Shown here: piece by piece, positions 12,170-27,288 of the stretch
How the letters are laid out: every line of letters begins with the position of its first letter
How positions within the stretch are numbered: position 1 is the stretch's first letter
DNA from: Castor canadensis
Lineage: Eukaryota; Chordata; Mammalia; Rodentia; Castoridae
Reading direction: 5' to 3'
NCBI RefSeq assembly: GCF_047511655.1
Contig: NC_133389.1
Coordinates: 157,123,973 to 157,187,972 of the forward strand
DNA length: 64,000 nt
The notes under the pieces: model-generated
The model's database searches: none
Told to the model about the DNA's origin: nothing
Seen by the model: only the letters and a program-made list of their open reading frames with translations
Translations under genes and position numbers: made by a program

Positions 12170-12340
12170 TAACCTTGATACTTTGGTATTCTGAGCTAGA
12201 TAATTCTTTGTTGTGGGGCTGTTCTGTGCATTGTAGAGTGTTTAATTGTTGTTCTCTGCCTACCACATGCCAGTAACACCTTCCCCCCTCCCCGCCCCCA
12301 TTGTGACAACCAAAATGGTCCCTGATTAAGAACCACTTTG
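12170..12340 (+). mobile_element. Old hAT-type DNA transposon fragment
   Basis: 'attctttgttgtggggctgt', 'tgtgcattgtagagtgttta' and 'ttgtgacaaccaaaatggtc', followed by 'ttaagaaccactttg' at the terminus, match a common mammalian hAT MER element. I cannot fix the subfamily. Confidence 0.65.
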
Positions 12341-12950
12341 TTAACATAATATATTTTTTCCTAAATAACTTTTTCTCCATCAAGAAAGTTTAGTGAAAAG
12401 TATGTTCTTTGCACTTTTGTGGCTCTCTTTAATGTTTGGCTTAATAGACAGCTAGATTCTCTGTCTTCAGTTGTAATTTGTTTTGAAAAAGCAGTAAGAC
12501 AACACCTCCTCATTTAGACACATAGAAAAGGGTGCATCTTAAAAACTTTCAGATAATTCTGTATGTTCTTTAACAATATTATCCTGAAACCCCACAAGGG
12601 TTAATGTCTTAAATTAATTACAGTGGAATTTTACATCATCTCAGTGAACTTGATACATTAATGCTAATCTGTCTTGCACAGTGAATAGATCTTTTACCAG
12701 TACAGGATTTTATATACATTGATCATTTAGAAAATACTGGTTCACAGGCTTTTTTTTAATATAAAAAAGCTCATTGTTATATCACCACCAGTCTTACCAA
12801 AAAAGTCTAAAAGTATTAAGAAGCTATCAAGTATAGAGCAGAATGTATAAGCTTTCCAAAAATTGATCTTTTAAAAGCCTGACAGCTGGCTTTTATCATG
12901 GCAACAAATACTTATTTTTCCTTGAAGTGACAGGTGGTCCACCTCACTCA

Positions 12951-13040
12951 TTTTTCTTTTCGGTGGGGCTGGAGTTTGAACTCAGAGATTCACACTTGCA
13001 AAGCAGGCGTTCTTACTACCTGAGCCACACCTCTAGTCAC
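12951..13040 (-). mobile_element. SINE tail fragment
   Basis: 'ggctggagtttgaactcaga' and 'actacctgagccacacctct': the antisense tRNA/ID-like tail. Confidence 0.85.
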
Positions 13041-13972
13041 CACTTCATTCATTTTTGAGAATATTTGTACTTTCAAATAAAAATGATGTTCTATTATAAG
13101 CAACTTGTTCAGGTCATAGCTAAATCACAAGTGCTTTTCCTTATCACAACCATACTTCAGTGTGCAGAATTGATGCTGTATGTGAACGTCTGTTTCCTCA
13201 GAATATTAAAAAGTAAAGTCAAGATTTACTAACATTACTTTTTACTGCTTCAGCAAGGATATGCTTAAGTGAATTGAGCTTTTTTGTTGTTACTAAAAAT
13301 GGCAGTGAAGGATAAAATGACTACTGCTATAATTTGGTGACACAACCTTGATTGATGCTGAAAAATCAGCAGTCTTACTCACTTTTTCTTTTTTGCAATC
13401 ATTACAAATGCACAGTGGCAAAAAAGCGATAATATCTCAATAGTTTTATAAGAACAGCTTTGGCCTCCTGGGCTTCCTGAACAAGGGCTTGCCTGGGTGA
13501 ACTCCAGAGAGCTGCAGATCTCAAAGAATCACTGGAATGAACATGGTCTATTAGTTTAATAAACTTTTCAATGAAAAGACTGGTCTCTTTTTAAAATAAG
13601 AAGGCCACTGAAGTCTTTAACTCAAACTAGAAGAAACAAATACATGATACAAATGTAATACAGAGACTAGAGAGAGGAAAAATATGAGACATCTGGATCT
13701 CATTCACATTCATGACAGTTTTAAATTCTTGCTTGTCCACCACTATTGCTTTGTATGAGGAGTGAAAATATATTTGGTTTATTATCACAGCCTGTTTAAG
13801 AGGGTCTGACCGTTGTAGAAAGGGTCTCACAGTACTGGATGTGTTAAATAAAAAGAGGTTTTAGGGCAGAATCTAGGAAAATTTATACAACTGCTTGCTT
13901 TTTTTCAAGGTTAGGCTTTTCCTCTTGACTCCCTCTGTACCCCAGAGGGTAATGTACATTTTTATTTTACAG

Positions 13973-14024
13973 AGATGCAAACAGATCCCTGGATATTTTT
14001 GATGAGAGATCACATCCACTCACA
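13973..14024 (+). CDS. CCNYL1: CCNYL1 coding exon, 52 nt
   Basis: The acceptor is TTTTACAG and the donor GTAAGT. It encodes (R)DANRSLDIFDERSHPLT. This segment differs most between CCNYL1 and CCNY, and its wording supports CCNYL1. It exits in phase 0. Confidence 0.94.
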
Positions 14025-14370
14025 GTAAGTGTGGCTTTTTTGAAGTTATATTTTTCTTTGAGTTTATTTCATACTGGTTTGCTTTGAGATCATTAGAAAA
14101 AAATCACTCCATCTTGAAATTAAAATCATCTTTCCCAACTCACGTTGTATCTAATTATCTTAGAAAACGGTGTTCTATCAGGGATATAATAGAGTAAGAA
14201 CTGACTTGCAGCTTTCTTTAATTAGTGAGCTAAGGTGAGTAAAGGTACTGTCCTAATAACAGAAAATAGCTTTTCAAAAGATAATTTTAGTAACATCAAA
14301 CAATGCAAATATTTGTAAATTAAATAACTTCCAACAAACATATAAAGTCTTTATGAAGAGAATTTAAAAA

Positions 14371-14458
14371 TTTTTTTTTTGGTAGTACTGGGGTTTAAAC
14401 TCAGGGCCTGGCACTTGCTAAGCAGGCGTTTTACCACTTGAGCCACGCCTCCAGTCCA
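14371..14458 (-). mobile_element. SINE tail fragment
   Basis: T-run, 'ggtagtactggggtttaaac', 'ttttaccacttgagccacgc': the antisense tRNA/ID-like tail. Confidence 0.88.
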
Positions 14459-14480
14459 AGAATTAAAAATCAGTTAAAAT

Positions 14481-14603
14481 GGCATGACCACATGTGGGTT
14501 GCATACCTGTGATCCCAGCACTCAGAAGGCTGAGGCAGGAAGATGGTGAGTTTAAGCCTGGGCAGCTTAACAAGACCCTGACTCATAAAACAAAAATAAA
14601 AAG
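14481..14603 (+). mobile_element. B1-like SINE monomer
   Basis: 'cctgtgatcccagcactcag' and 'aaggctgaggcaggaagatg', then an A-rich tail. It has no tRNA-like part, so it is a simple B1-type insertion. Confidence 0.85.
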
Positions 14604-14834
14604 TCATTAAAATTTAAAAAGTCATTTCCTCAGCACATATGAAGATACTTTCTAGTGTTCAGTAGCCACATGTAGCTTCTGTTGGACTGTGCAGCCTTAG
14701 AGCCTGTTGCTATAGGAAACTAAACAGGATGGCATGATCAGTAGGACTTCTCAGCCTAAAAGTAGAATTGGATAGAATTCTCTGGAGGGAAAGTGGAAAG
14801 TGTCTGTTTTTCTTTATAAATGGTGATGGGTATT

Positions 14835-15045
14835 GAATAATTATGGTAGAGGAATGTGTTGCTTACCAAGAGGATACATTCTGAGAGGTGTGTTATTAGG
14901 TGATTTTGTCATCCTGCAAACATTGCAGAGTGCACTTACACAAAGTAAGACAGCTGCAGTGCCAGTAGGTAATATCTCTAGGACTGCTGTTGTGAGTGTG
15001 GTCCACCATTGACTGAAATGCCGCTATGCACAGTGTGACCATTGA
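14835..15045 (+). mobile_element. Old DNA transposon fragment
   Basis: 'gaggatacattctgagaggt', 'gtcatcctgcaaacattgca' and 'ccattgactgaaatgccgct' resemble a mammalian non-autonomous DNA element with ends of the 'gttaggtgatttgtcatt' kind. The family is not certain. Confidence 0.55.
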
Positions 15046-15195
15046 GAAATACCCATTGCTATGGTTACATGGACATGTGGGCACAATGTGAAGACTGCTA
15101 TGGTAAGAATACTGCAAAAAGAAACAAGTACAGAAAAAAAATACTGAAAATGTTTTCTTCAATGGATACTTACATTGTATTTTTTTTTCTTTCAG

Positions 15196-15315
15196 CGAGA
15201 GAAGGTTCCAGAGGAATACTTTAAGCATGACCCTGAGCACAAATTTATTTACAGATTTGTTCGTACTCTTTTTAGTGCTGCACAACTAACAGCTGAATGT
15301 GCAATAGTAACTTTG
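15196..15315 (+). CDS. CCNYL1: CCNYL1 coding exon, 120 nt (cyclin box start)
   Basis: Exactly 40 codons between TTTCTTTCAG and GTAAGA. It runs from [16 protein letters not shown] through [20 protein letters not shown] to IVTL. This is the first half of the cyclin box (helices 1 and 2), which forms the CDK contact surface in cyclins. Confidence 0.96.
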
Positions 15316-15734
15316 GTAAGATATTCCTTATTTATCAAACATCTTTAGAAAATGGTCTTGTATAGGCATGGTAGGTCCCCAAAGTTGTCATCAGAAGGCA
15401 AGTTCCTGAAATTATCATCAGAAGTTTAAGAGAAGTCTTTCAAAGGAAAGTAAATAACATATTTAGGTTCAATAATCATTACGGTTTAAAATGTTGCCAT
15501 TACTTTTTTTTTAATCACAAAACAATTGCTATTAAAGGCAGTAGGAGCAATTTCTCCCCACCACATCTCAGTACAAACATGCATATGTAGCATATATGCA
15601 CTCATAGGGTATGCTGATGAGGTTGGGGTGGGGTGCAGTCTACAGAGACTAGTTCAGTGCAGATCTAAGCCAAGTTCCAGGCTATCTTCCCCAGGGAACT
15701 CTGATGTGTGTTATGATTGAGAATTACTGTCCTT

Positions 15735-15828
15735 GCTGGAGGTGTGACCCAAAAGGAGAATGAAGCCCAAAAGCAAGCGTGAAGCCCTGAGTTCAAACTG
15801 CAGTACCACCAAAAAAAAGAAAAAAAAA
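15735..15828 (+). mobile_element. SINE tail fragment
   Basis: 'gtgaagccctgagttcaaac', 'tgcagtaccacc' and an A-rich end: the sense tRNA/ID-like tail. Confidence 0.75.
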
Positions 15829-16399
15829 TTGCTGGAGAATTACTGTCTTCAGTTCTCAGTTCCTTGGATGAGGGTGTTTATCCATCCCTCCTGACCTCTT
15901 GTGTATGTCGATGCCCAAGATTGTGGTACCAATAGTTCTCAGAAAGGCTTTGTTAACCTGCTAACCTGCAGTTGTGTCTTTACCTTTTTGTTAACCATAC
16001 AGAATCCCTATGGTAAGACTATCATTTTGAACAATAAAGTGGTTGAAATTTGCTCCTTCCTCCAGCAAATGCACAGTGGAAAGTCAATTGCATGGCCTTA
16101 AGGGAAAGAGTACCTACTCAGTACTTCTTTAGAATTTAGAGAGAGGGCTTTACCTGTATGCTTGAAAGGAACCCCCATAATGGGCACTTCATGTGTAAGG
16201 AGAGCTGAGTTAGAAGAGGAGAGCTCATTGTAGACAAAGTAAGTTGATGTTCCTGTGAGAGCAGGGTGGCAATGTTTGGTCATTTAAGGAGAACAGGACT
16301 GGAACATGAATCTGATCAGAAGTAAGGAATTAACAGTAGCAGTTCAAATGCAGAGAAAACATGTACAATGAAAAGTGGAGAGAAAGTCCTCACAGATCT

Positions 16400-16850
16400 A
16401 CCATTAGCATTTATGGGCCAAGTCTCCAGAGGAGTGGCTAGAGTATAGAGAACCAGGAGAGAATAGTTCAGGTAGTGCCAAATGCCAAGAAGATAGAGCA
16501 GGGTAAAGGGTTAAAGAGTAATTAGAGGGCTTTCTATTTTGGAGAGAATGATTGGGAAGAACCTTCCCAGAGAAGGTGACATTTGGATAGTGACCTGACT
16601 GAAGCCAGGAAGCCAAAAACATAGGTGTTACAGGCAGAAGGACAAGTGCCAAGACTGTGATGAAGGAATGTGCTTCCTGTATTGAAGGAAAAGCAGGTGC
16701 ATGTGGCAGGAGTAGTAATGAGGGAAAGAACAAGGAAGATGAGGTTATACCAGTAATCTCTCAGAACCTCACAGCTCTCAGGTCATGGGAAGAAGTTAAG
16801 TGCCAGGATGATGAGTTAACGTTTGGTACCTCTTGAGCAGGGACTAAAGA
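16400..16850 (+). mobile_element. L2 LINE fragment
   Basis: 'agagaaggtgacatttggat' and 'gtgacctgactgaagccagg', then 'aggcagaaggacaagtgcca', follow the familiar purine-rich L2 order. Borders are approximate. Confidence 0.6.
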
Positions 16851-17839
16851 TTTTCCTAACTGCTTTAGGGAGAGTAGACTGTAGTTGTCAGGGGTCAGAG
16901 GAGAAGCAGAGAAGAGGGCCAGTGATGCAGGGGAGCAGTGACAAATGGTGGCTCAGAATAGCCATCAGATTACCAGTGAAAGTATTTGGGGACAGGCGTT
17001 GCTAACAGATTGGAGTCGGGTAACTGAGATGTTGGGTTTTGGCCCCAGCAACTAGGCAAGTGGCAGTGAGTGCCTTAAATATTAGACTTGGGGAGTGGAG
17101 AGTTGGAATGAAGAGCTTGTTAGTGAAGTGTGAAGGTACCAATGGCCTCATCAAGAGTTTTTAGTAAAGCAACAGGGGACAAACAAAAAGTGGGAGGTGA
17201 GGAGCTGGCATGACAGTGAGCAAGGAGAGGAGGCATTCTGGGGATGGTGGAGAATGGGATGGGAACAGTGTAAACACTCTGGGGAAAATCTGAGAGACTT
17301 CAAAAGAATTTATCGTGGGGACAGTGTTCTGCAGAAGTGGGATGGCTTTAGCTGCACTAAGAGTTGGCTTTAGTGTGAAAAAGTACTCTCTACTGACACA
17401 GAAGGACAAGTGATATGAGTGTCCTTACATAACAAGCTTATCAATAAGGGGAAATGAGGGATTGCCAATGTTTCATTGTTCTTTAATTATTTCTATAAGA
17501 GAGTTGTATCCCGTGGGGGGAGGTTCATTCTTCAGATACCTGAGAATGTGCCAAGTTTGGGAAATGGAAGGAGAATCTCCCTAAAAACATGTTCAGAAGC
17601 CACTTTGTTTTTTAAAACAGTTGAGTTTAAACATTGTCACATCTGAACTGTCAGTCTTAATAACTTCAAACAGTAAATAAACTCTTAAAAGTGGACTTTG
17701 TTCTTTTTGCCTCAATATAGAGTTCAAATAGTGTGTACAGAATGTTTACCTTCCATATCTTTGACCTCTGTGATTTTTACCAACTATGGTTCGAAAATAT
17801 TGGGGGCCGGGGGATAAGGTGTCTTTCTTGTCCTTCTCT

Positions 17840-18053
17840 AAATGACATAGCATAACACTGTTTGCATAGCACTTAATGTTGTATTTGGCATTGTCAGTAA
17901 TCTAGAGATTATTTAAAGTGTATGGAATAATATACATAAGTTACATGCAAATCTATGCCATTTTGTACAAGAAACATGAGCTCCTGCAAATTTTGGTTTC
18001 CAATTAGATTTGGTCCTAGAACCAATCTCTGATGGATACTGAGGGGAGTACTT
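17840..18053 (+). mobile_element. Tigger/MER2-like DNA transposon 3' end
   Basis: 'agtaatctagagattattta' and 'gttacatgcaaatctatgcc', then 'cctagaaccaatctctgatg' and 'gatactgaggggagtac'. The order and wording match the MER2-type Tigger terminus well. Confidence 0.8.
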
Positions 18054-18928
18054 ACGCTCTTCTGCAGAGCACCCTTTGAAGTAACAATAAATTACAACTT
18101 CCTCTATAATTTTTACTCAACTGTAAATATCACCCAATTTTTTGTAGAAGAGGTGTTTGATATATGTAATAGCATTCATGAGACCGGCTGGTTTCAGAGT
18201 CCAGGGATACAGAGAACAGGCAGCTCTGCTGCCCCTTAAAGTCAGCAGAATTGGCTTGGTTGTAGATTATAGGCTAGAGAAAATGAACTCTCATTGAAGT
18301 GATAGTGGAGATGTGAAAAATAAGGACTATGAGAAGGATATCCTTTTATATCCTTTATAAGGCACTGTTGCTGTTGTGCTGCTCTGCTTGGCAGCCACTG
18401 GGAGGCTCTCTTGTCTACCAGTTCTTTCAAGTAGTGCCACACAGGGTTGGTTAGTATGAAAATGAAAAGATTAAAGTGAACTCACTGTGCCTTGGGTTTT
18501 ACACATTGAAACATGGCATACCTGCAAAATCACTGTGAAGTCACCAGCTAGGTGTGGTACGTTACATGCGGGAGGCACTCAGGTTTATTGAACAATTTTA
18601 ATCTGCACTGGACTTATGTGTGCTGCCATTTAAGAGTGTGAAGGTGGTTTCTGCTCTTCAGGATGCCCTTTGCTGAGATGTTCACTCCTGTGACCAAAAT
18701 TGGGCTGGAAATTTGCATGAGCAGATTAGGCAGCAGAGGTGTCTGACCTCTGATCACAGGTGTCAGACCTGTGATCTGGTCTCTTGCTTTGACTGAGCAA
18801 AGTCTCTATAGAACTTAAAAATAAAAGGCACTTTCTTCTGGTCACAGAAGAAATCTGTCATTCATAAATAGTTTTAACATGGCACTTGAAGTGAACTAAA
18901 ATCAAAGACCAGTGCTCTACTTTTGCAG

Positions 18929-19095
18929 GTTTACTTAGAAAGGCTTTTAACTTATGCTGAGATCGACATTTGTCCCACTAACTGGAAAAGAATTGTTTTG
19001 GGAGCCATTCTTCTTGCCTCCAAGGTTTGGGACGATCAGGCTGTATGGAATGTGGACTACTGCCAGATCCTCAAGGACATTACAGTTGAGGACAT
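18929..19095 (+). CDS. CCNYL1: CCNYL1 coding exon, 167 nt (cyclin box core)
   Basis: The acceptor is TTTTGCAG and the donor GTGAGT. It encodes [40 protein letters not shown] and [15 protein letters not shown], then two bases of a Met codon. The [10 protein letters not shown] motif is the cyclin box helix 3 signature shared by the cyclin Y and Pho80-like cyclins. Confidence 0.97.
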
Positions 19096-23549
<4,454 letters not shown>

Positions 23550-23666
23550 GCCATTTCAAGATTGTGTGAAGACAAATACAAAGACTTGTGTAGAGCTGCT
23601 ATGAGAAGATCTTTCAGCGCTGACAGTTTCATTGGTATTCAGCGCTCTAATGCCATACTCTCTTAG
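23550..23666 (+). CDS. CCNYL1: CCNYL1 terminal coding exon with stop
   Basis: The acceptor is CTTTCCTAG. It encodes 38 residues, AISRLCEDKYKDLCRAAMRR then SFSADSFIGIQRSNAILS, and a TAG at 23,664-23,666. The RRSFSAD motif matches the position of the C-terminal phospho-serine motif of cyclin Y. The reading frame is intact with no sign of decay. Confidence 0.97.
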   Translation, partial: AISRLCEDKYKDLCRAAMRRSFSADSFIGIQRSNAILS

Positions 23667-24111
23667 GGGCTCGGGGTGGTAACTTCATGGGCTCCTCTGC
23701 AAAGCCTGGAGAAACCCCACCCTCCTGCTTAGAAACCGGCAAAGTCAATATTTTCACCGAAAGAGAAGACCTTGAATTCAGAGACTTGTGGACAATGACA
23801 ATTGCACTCCATAGGAAAGAATGGGACCTTGTGAAATCAACAACACACTTTCTGTCCTTTTTAATGTAAACAGTTACAAAAACCACTCCAAAGCAAAAGC
23901 TCCGAACCCACACGCAGTTATTGCTTACTGTGTAGGCAAAAAGCTGTGAACTATGTGAGGTTTTTTTGACTAATAATTTAAAATTTGAGAGTTAAAGACA
24001 CTAACCATACAACTTCAATGTTTTCTTCCCTTCCCCTTCCCTCCAAATACTGCTGCAAATACCTTTAGAATTGATGCAGTATTACCATTTAAACATAGGA
24101 CTTTTTTTTTT

Positions 24112-24196
24112 TGTCCATTCCATTTTCCACTTGGGCTAGGACTTAAACCTGGGCCTAGCATGTGCTAGGTGGATGCCCAACCATTGGCCCCAGCCC
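24112..24196 (-). mobile_element. Degraded ID-like SINE in the CCNYL1 3' UTR
   Basis: A T-run, then 'ggcctagcatgtgctaggtg' and 'cattggccccagccc', antisense and divergent. It would be part of the mature CCNYL1 message. Confidence 0.6.
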
Positions 24197-24580
24197 AAAA
24201 CATGGGACTCTTAACACTCATGAAACCACTTAGGAGCAGATTGTAGCACTGTTTGGTATTGAAGATTCTTCCCACTGTACTATCAAAGCTGCTAGTCATT
24301 ATTGGTAATCAGTTTAAACCAGAAAGCTGCTGGACAACATTTGCCATTCATATTCTTTGCAAGCAAGACTTAAACCAGCCTTTTGGCATGTTTTCAGTCA
24401 TGAAGAGAAAGTATCAGTTACCACTTGTATTGGGCCCATGCTGCATTAGTTGTGAACTATTAATGGTGCTTTTCATTTCCTGATAATTTTCCTCTTATTT
24501 GTTAAATAACTGTATTAAAAGATATTTTCATAATGCCACCCAACATAGTGGCCCAGTGATAAGTAGCAGATAGCAAAGTG

Positions 24581-24922
24581 CAAGGTGTCCTGAAAGCTGT
24601 AGTGCAGTTTTAAGCTTTGCTATGCTTGGGCTCTCCGGGCGTTGCAGAAGTAAAAAAGCTACACATTTTTACAAAACATCATTTGAAAACTTTAATTTTG
24701 TAAATTTTGAATATTAAGCTTTTAACTTTAATTTTTAATTTCAGTCCCTCTTGAAGATGGCAAACATTGACTGAAATTAAAAAAGTTAAAAGCTTAATAT
24801 TCCAAATATGCAAAATTAAAAGAAGTGTAATTTAACTCTCAAGTGATGTTTAGTAAGTTTGTAGCATTTGTACTTCTACAGGTATCAAAACTTAAAATTG
24901 CATTGTTTTTTGGGATACCTTG
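24581..24922. mobile_element. Palindromic mariner-type MITE inside the CCNYL1 3' UTR
   Basis: The left end reads caaggtgtcctgaaag. The right end is its reverse complement with substitutions (..tttttgggataccttg) and is followed by TA, the usual Tc1/mariner target. The two halves pair over nearly the whole 342 bp. The core has an 18-bp perfect inverted repeat (24,709-24,726 with 24,785-24,802) and a 14-bp inner stem (24,732-24,745 with 24,770-24,783), leaving a 24-nt loop. There is no coding capacity. I cannot name the family from memory. Confidence 0.8.
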
Positions 24923-25603
24923 TATCTGTGTGGAAGAACCCTTTTTAGATAGGTCTTCATAGGACTGGGCTCTATCTGCTGTGATCACCTAAATTTCCTT
25001 TCTCTAGATTTGTAAAGGAAGATTATAAAAAGTGTTAACTCACATATGATAAATGAAAAAGAATTGGACCCCAATAGCAGCAGGTGAAATGAAAGTGTTT
25101 TTTTCAATCTACTCTACGTGTTAACCTGGCTGTAGGTGTCCCATTTCATGTACTTGTATTTAAGAGGGAACATACGTGTCAGGCTCTAAAGATCAGGGAG
25201 TAAATAAGTTTAGGAGATTAAAAACAGTGCCACTTAAATTTGAAATGTTAAAAAAACCCAAAACCTTAATGTTCTCAACCATATGAAACCTATTTATCTT
25301 GTCAAATGTCATCTGAGGAATCTTGCCTGTAAGTGAAACCTTTCTGGGCCAGGAATACTTTCTCTTAATACAGCAGTGCTTCACAGGATATTGAGTGCTG
25401 CAGGTTCCATCATTTTTAAAGGACAGAGACATACGTGATCAGTAATGATGTATGAAATAACTACAATCTACCACCTCAAAAAACAACATTGTTAATGGAG
25501 TTCAGAGCTTGGAAATTCAAGTATCGATTGCAGTTTTATTTTGAAAAGAATGCTACAACTTAACGTGGTTTTTCTTTCTCATGTTTATATTAAAAGAAAA
25601 GCT

Positions 25604-25647
25604 AATAAACTCTATTTTAATTAAAATATGGCTAGTGTGTGTGTAAC
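25604..25647 (+). promoter_or_regulatory. CCNYL1: CCNYL1 poly(A) signal and GT-rich downstream element
   Basis: A perfect AATAAA at 25,604-25,609 is followed about 25 nt later by GCTAGTGTGTGTGTAAC (25,631-25,647). This is the textbook spacing of cleavage signal and GU-rich element. It is the best 3' end between the stop codon and the intergenic repeats. Confidence 0.75.
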
Positions 25648-26290
25648 ATTTCTCTCTGTTCACAAAGCAATTCATCTCTTCAGAACTTCAATGTCCTAGT
25701 ATGTTTCAAATATTTTCAAACTGAGCATTAAAACTGCTACTTTGATCCATGCCTCTAGGTAAGGTGTAGTAATGATTTCCTTTCTTAGGCTCTTTTCCAC
25801 CCGAAGATAATTTATTACACCAAAACTCACTGGTCATAGTCCTTAGTGGCATGGTGTATTAGATGGCATCGTTAAATAGTTCACTATTGTTCCTGAGAGG
25901 GAAAAGCACATTAGAAGATACTATTAGGTAAAATGTACCAAAGAGAAAGGAATGACAGAATAGGGTAGAGTTAGAACATGAGGTATTTGAGGTTTCTAAA
26001 CAGTTAAATAGAAGTATAAGAACTAAACTTGGGGTCGCTTAAAGCAAGTCATACAATTTGACTTTAACATGCTGTTCTCAAGTTCACATTTCAATTAGAA
26101 ATACACCAAATCGCTAAGGTTTAAGAGCCTAGCCACCCAGCTTCAGCAGTTCCTACTGAATCCTAATAGTATTGCTAAAGTATCCATTTGTACTTTCTGG
26201 GTACCTAACAAATCAGATTTTAAGATAACTGATCCCTTTGCTCTTGTACATTGCTGATTAGGATAAATGAACTGACTTTATTTGAATTTA

Positions 26291-26377
26291 TTTTATTTTT
26301 TTGGTGGTACTGGGATAAACTCAGGGCCTTGTGCTTACTAAGCAGGTGCCCTGCCATTCGAGCCACGCTGTGAACCC
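26291..26377 (-). mobile_element. SINE tail fragment
   Basis: 'ttggtggtactgggataaac' and 'gccattcgagccacgc': the antisense tRNA/ID-like tail. Confidence 0.85.
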
Positions 26378-26530
26378 TGAACTGACTTAGTTTAGAAGGA
26401 AAAGATGTTACACATGACTGTTTATAAGATAATTTGCACCTTATAACAGAAATTCGAAGTAAGTGAGTGGTCAAAGTTTAAAAGGTAAATTGGAGGGACA
26501 TTAGACATGAGTGACTTAAGAACAAGTTGG

Positions 26531-26731
26531 ACCAGGTGGTGGTGGCTCATACTGGTAGTCCTAGCTACTCAAGACAGAAATCAGGAGGATCACAATTGAA
26601 GGCAAATAGTTTGAGAGATTCTGTCTCAAAAATACCCAACCCAAAAAAGGCCTGGCAAAATGGCTCAAGTGGTAGAGTGCCTGCCTAGCAAGTGTAAGGC
26701 TTGAGTTGAAACCCTAGTACTGCCAAAAAAA
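26531..26731 (+). mobile_element. Composite SINE
   Basis: 'ggtggtggctcatactggta' head and tail 'gtggtagagtgcctgcctag' with 'ccctagtactgcc' and an A-run, in sense orientation. Confidence 0.88.
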
Positions 26732-27194
26732 GGTTGGCAGAATAAATATCACTAAAGATTGCTCTTCCCCCTTTGGCCTTCTAGAAGGCAATACAGTCAT
26801 TTTGGTAAGTGGGAAATTGGGTCAACTTAGGGAAAGAATATGAAGGTCATTGTAAGCAAGTTCTCTGACCAACGTCAAGGGGCATGGGAACCAAGCTGTT
26901 AATAGGTGCTAAGTGGCATTTCCCTAGAAAGACTATAGAAAGGCATACCTTCCTGGACTCACTCATTTTCTTTTGTTTGTTTGTTTTTTTAGTTTTAACT
27001 GGTATATTGTGGACTGACCTTTGTTGTTTTCATTACAAGGAAAAGACCAGGATCAGCAATTCATGTGGTTTATCCCCACATGGGAACTTTTGGTGCTTAA
27101 TGTTTGTAGTTAAAGAGAAATTTCTTTCACTGTATCAAATTCCATCCTGACCCACCCATCAGTATTCCCTCTTTATCCACATATGCCCATGGTT

Positions 27195-27288
27195 TGTTTT
27201 TTGTTTTATTTTGGCAGTACTGGGGTTTGAACTCATGGCCTCATGCTTGCTAGGCAGGTGCTCTACCACTTGGGCCAATCCCCAGCTC
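27195..27288 (-). mobile_element. SINE tail fragment
   Basis: 'ggcagtactggggtttgaac' and 'tgctctaccacttgggccaa': the antisense tRNA/ID-like tail. Confidence 0.88.

Larger units (their letters stand above)
11908..13972 (+). other. CCNYL1: CCNYL1 intron
   Basis: Contains an old hAT-type fragment (about 12,170-12,340) and an antisense SINE tail (12,951-13,040). I see nothing else. Confidence 0.8.
14025..15195 (+). other. CCNYL1: CCNYL1 intron
   Basis: Contains an antisense SINE tail, a sense B1-like monomer and an old DNA-transposon fragment directly before the acceptor region. The minus-strand open frame at 14,896-15,285 overlaps the transposon and the exon and is not a gene. Confidence 0.8.
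15316..18928 (+). other. CCNYL1: CCNYL1 intron
   Basis: Contains a SINE fragment (15,735-15,828), a purine-biased L2 fragment (about 16,400-16,850) and a Tigger/MER2-like end (about 17,840-18,053). I see nothing recognisable in 18,060-18,920. Confidence 0.8.
23667..25630 (+). other. CCNYL1: CCNYL1 3' UTR (predicted)
   Basis: AT-rich sequence from the stop codon to just after the AATAAA at 25,604. It contains an old SINE in antisense (24,112-24,196) and a full-length palindromic MITE (24,581-24,922). The boundary comes from the poly(A) signal only. Earlier cleavage sites cannot be excluded. Confidence 0.75.

Noticed and set aside
24581-24922. A microRNA gene
   Set aside because: The hairpin is far longer than a typical precursor and is explained by transposon inverted repeats. 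Without small-RNA data I do not call it a miRNA gene.
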